Assembly: GCA_008501545.1 (NCBI GenBank)
Contig: QQUM01000820.1
Span: forward strand, 1-6,450
Reading direction: 5' to 3'
DNA: 6,450 nt
Source: Calditrichota bacterium
GTDB lineage: Bacteria > Zhuqueibacterota > Zhuqueibacteria > Zhuqueibacterales > Geothermadaptataceae
Part shown: in pieces, positions 5,094-6,450 of the stretch
How the letters are laid out: each line of letters opens with the position of its first letter
Numbering within the stretch: position 1 is the first letter of the stretch
Made by a program: the position numbers and the translations under genes
Notes under the pieces: generated by a model
What the model was told of the DNA's origin: nothing
What the model saw: only the letters and a program-made list of their open reading frames with translations
Databases searched by the model: none

Positions 5094-6450
5094 TTAATTT
5101 TTTCCTCTCGCTTTTAAATTCCGGGGTGGGGAAGGCGGTATGACATCTTTTGCATCGTTAGTAAATTTTACTGTGTAAACGCGCACATTTGAATTTTCGC
5201 CATCCTGTTTAAACGCCAGAAAACGTATATCATCCGAATTTTGAACGAAGCTATAATCAACGACGATATTATATGGGCCTGTCATATCAATTTCATAATT
5301 CTTCCATGTCAAGCCACCATCGCGACTTCTGTGCAAACGAATACCAGAAGAAATAACCGTAATTATCCCGTTTGCATCAATCACCATATCTTCACCACCC
5401 CAGGGCAATCCTCTTGGCGTCGACCAGTTTTGTGCGTAGGAAACGAAGGATTTTCGCACTTCAGGCTTCGATTCCGAGCGAGGGAAAATAAGGACGTATG
5501 GCCTTCCGTCTGGCATTGCGGTGATTTCCGTATAGCCCCAGAAGTAACCGTTTTCTTGGGGATTCTGTATCCAGTTTGGCTGAATTACCGGCACAGATTC
5601 TTCAAAATTAATCGGTAAACTCAATTTTTCCCCGTTTGCAGAAAAGAAGGATTCCCCACCATCATCAGAATAAGCGTAGCACGGATAATTGGGATTATAC
5701 CAGAACGCATCACTGCTTTCATCCTCCGTGTAATGTTGTCCCCATACCCACGAAACATGCATGCGATTGGTGCGGTCAAAATAAAAATGTATTCCAAGGG
5801 GAGAATAAACGGAATCCGTTGCCCATGGACGAACGCCACCTACGCGTCGCCATTGGCGGGATGCAGCATCATAACGAACGATCCCACCGGAACGCTGCCG
5901 TTGGTGGTAACCGGCATCACAGTCGTAACATTCACGAAAGCCTACATAGATGGTTCCATTCCGGTCGTTGGCCATAAACATGTATCCGATTTGATTTCCG
6001 GGAATGTCGGCTGTCCCTGTGCCAATCCAGTCGTCGTAGCAGTCACCACTGCATTCAGATTCGTTTGTACTGCCGAAACCAGGATTTTCTCCTGCGTATT
6101 GTCCTCGAAATACCCAGTTTGAAATATTTTCTGGTTGGGCTGAGATGCTGTATTGCCATGGTGTGGCATGCATATTATAGAGCACATGAATATAGCCGTT
6201 TTCATCAACAGCGATGGATGGCGCATTATGATACGGATTGTTCTGCGTGATCTGGGATACTGTTGATAATTCCCAGTTTTGTCCGTTTTTTTGTGCGACG
6301 ATGGTTTTTAAATTGGGTGTAATATAGGCCAAATAGATTTTATTCTGGCTGGTGGTAATGGGTGAGTTGAAGCGTGCGATATTCGACGCATGTGCCGCGA
6401 ACTCACCTTCAATAATGACTTCGGTTGGATTCTGTGCGAATACAAATCCT
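5094..6450 (-). CDS. Exported BNR_4-type beta-propeller, possible polysaccharide lyase (5' end outside window)
   Basis: The frame is open from the window edge to TAA at 5094-5096, 451 visible residues. The first visible residues are GFVFAQNPTE, which look like the end of a signal peptide with cleavage after FA, so the true start is probably only some 15-25 codons beyond the edge. The TTG at 6330-6332 is internal. BNR_4-like features, in order, are HNAPSIAVDENGYIHVLYNMH (codons 6230 to 6168), IGYMF...VGFRE, NRMHVSWVWG, the Asp-box SDDGGESF, and a second Asp-box SRDGGLTW. Four cysteines cluster in SECSGDC and ECYDC, possibly disulfides or a metal site. The end, DVIPPSPPRNLKA, looks like the opening of an fn3 domain that is then missing. 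The family includes PL24/PL25 ulvan lyases and other glycan-acting propellers. It is convergent with the operon, and substrate is unknown. Confidence 0.9.
   Translation of the reverse strand, partial: GFVFAQNPTEVIIEGEFAAHASNIARFNSPITTSQNKIYLAYITPNLKTIVAQKNGQNWELSTVSQITQNNPYHNAPSIAVDENGYIHVLYNMHATPWQYSISAQPENISNWVFRGQYAGENPGFGSTNESECSGDCYDDWIGTGTADIPGNQIGYMFMANDRNGTIYVGFRECYDCDAGYHQRQRSGGIVRYDAASRQWRRVGGVRPWATDSVYSPLGIHFYFDRTNRMHVSWVWGQHYTEDESSDAFWYNPNYPCYAYSDDGGESFFSANGEKLSLPINFEESVPVIQPNWIQNPQENGYFWGYTEITAMPDGRPYVLIFPRSESKPEVRKSFVSYAQNWSTPRGLPWGGEDMVIDANGIITVISSGIRLHRSRDGGLTWKNYEIDMTGPYNIVVDYSFVQNSDDIRFLAFKQDGENSNVRVYTVKFTNDAKDVIPPSPPRNLKARGKN

Noticed and set aside
5070..5103. Terminator after the GT4 gene
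   Set aside because: Only a three-base stem (AGC/GCT) precedes the T6 run at 5098-5103, too weak to support a call.
6330..6332. TTG as the start of the - strand gene
   Set aside because: The frame stays open to the window edge and the upstream residues continue a sensible exported protein with a signal-peptide end (GFVFAQ).

Overview
The window looks like part of an exopolysaccharide, capsule or O-antigen biosynthesis locus from a Gram-negative bacterium. The DNA is moderately AT-rich. Several features hint at the Bacteroidota/Calditrichota side of the tree: weak or absent Shine-Dalgarno sequences at some starts, an exported BNR-type enzyme ending in an fn3-type linker, and an intergenic repeat of a style I associate with those genomes. 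This taxonomic guess is inference; no marker gene is present.

Layout. Positions 1-129 hold the apparent C-terminal end of an unidentified + strand gene. Positions 130-415 hold no clearly real gene. They contain two nested inverted-repeat structures (189-229 and 234-348), a small ORF of doubtful reality (241-411) that reads through the larger one, and a TATAAT-like box at 381-386. A tight four-gene + strand operon follows: a Wzy/ExoQ-type O-antigen polymerase/ligase-family membrane protein (416-1735), a Wzx-type flippase (1732-3018, starting in an ATGA overlap), an ExoM-like GT2 glycosyltransferase (3019-3933, no gap), and a GT4 glycosyltransferase (3917-5092, 17-nt overlap). One base after that operon ends, a convergent - strand gene (5094-6450, its 5' end outside the window) encodes an exported BNR_4-type beta-propeller protein. 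Its His/His/Tyr/Arg spacing resembles that of PL24/PL25 ulvan lyases.

How the genes fit together. The two glycosyltransferases would add sugars to a lipid-linked repeat unit on the cytoplasmic face, Wzx would flip it, and the Wzy-like protein would polymerise it outside the inner membrane. The initiating phosphoglycosyltransferase and the export machinery (Wza/Wzc type) are not in the window. The convergent propeller could be a polysaccharide lyase or glycan-binding protein acting on this or another polymer, but the link rests on adjacency alone.

The points most worth a second look are the stepped inverted repeat with two identical asymmetric interruptions, the GT4 protein lacking both glutamates of the EX7E motif, the altered GT2 ED motif, and the possible lyase active site in the propeller protein. 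I do not see a clearly new multi-gene system.
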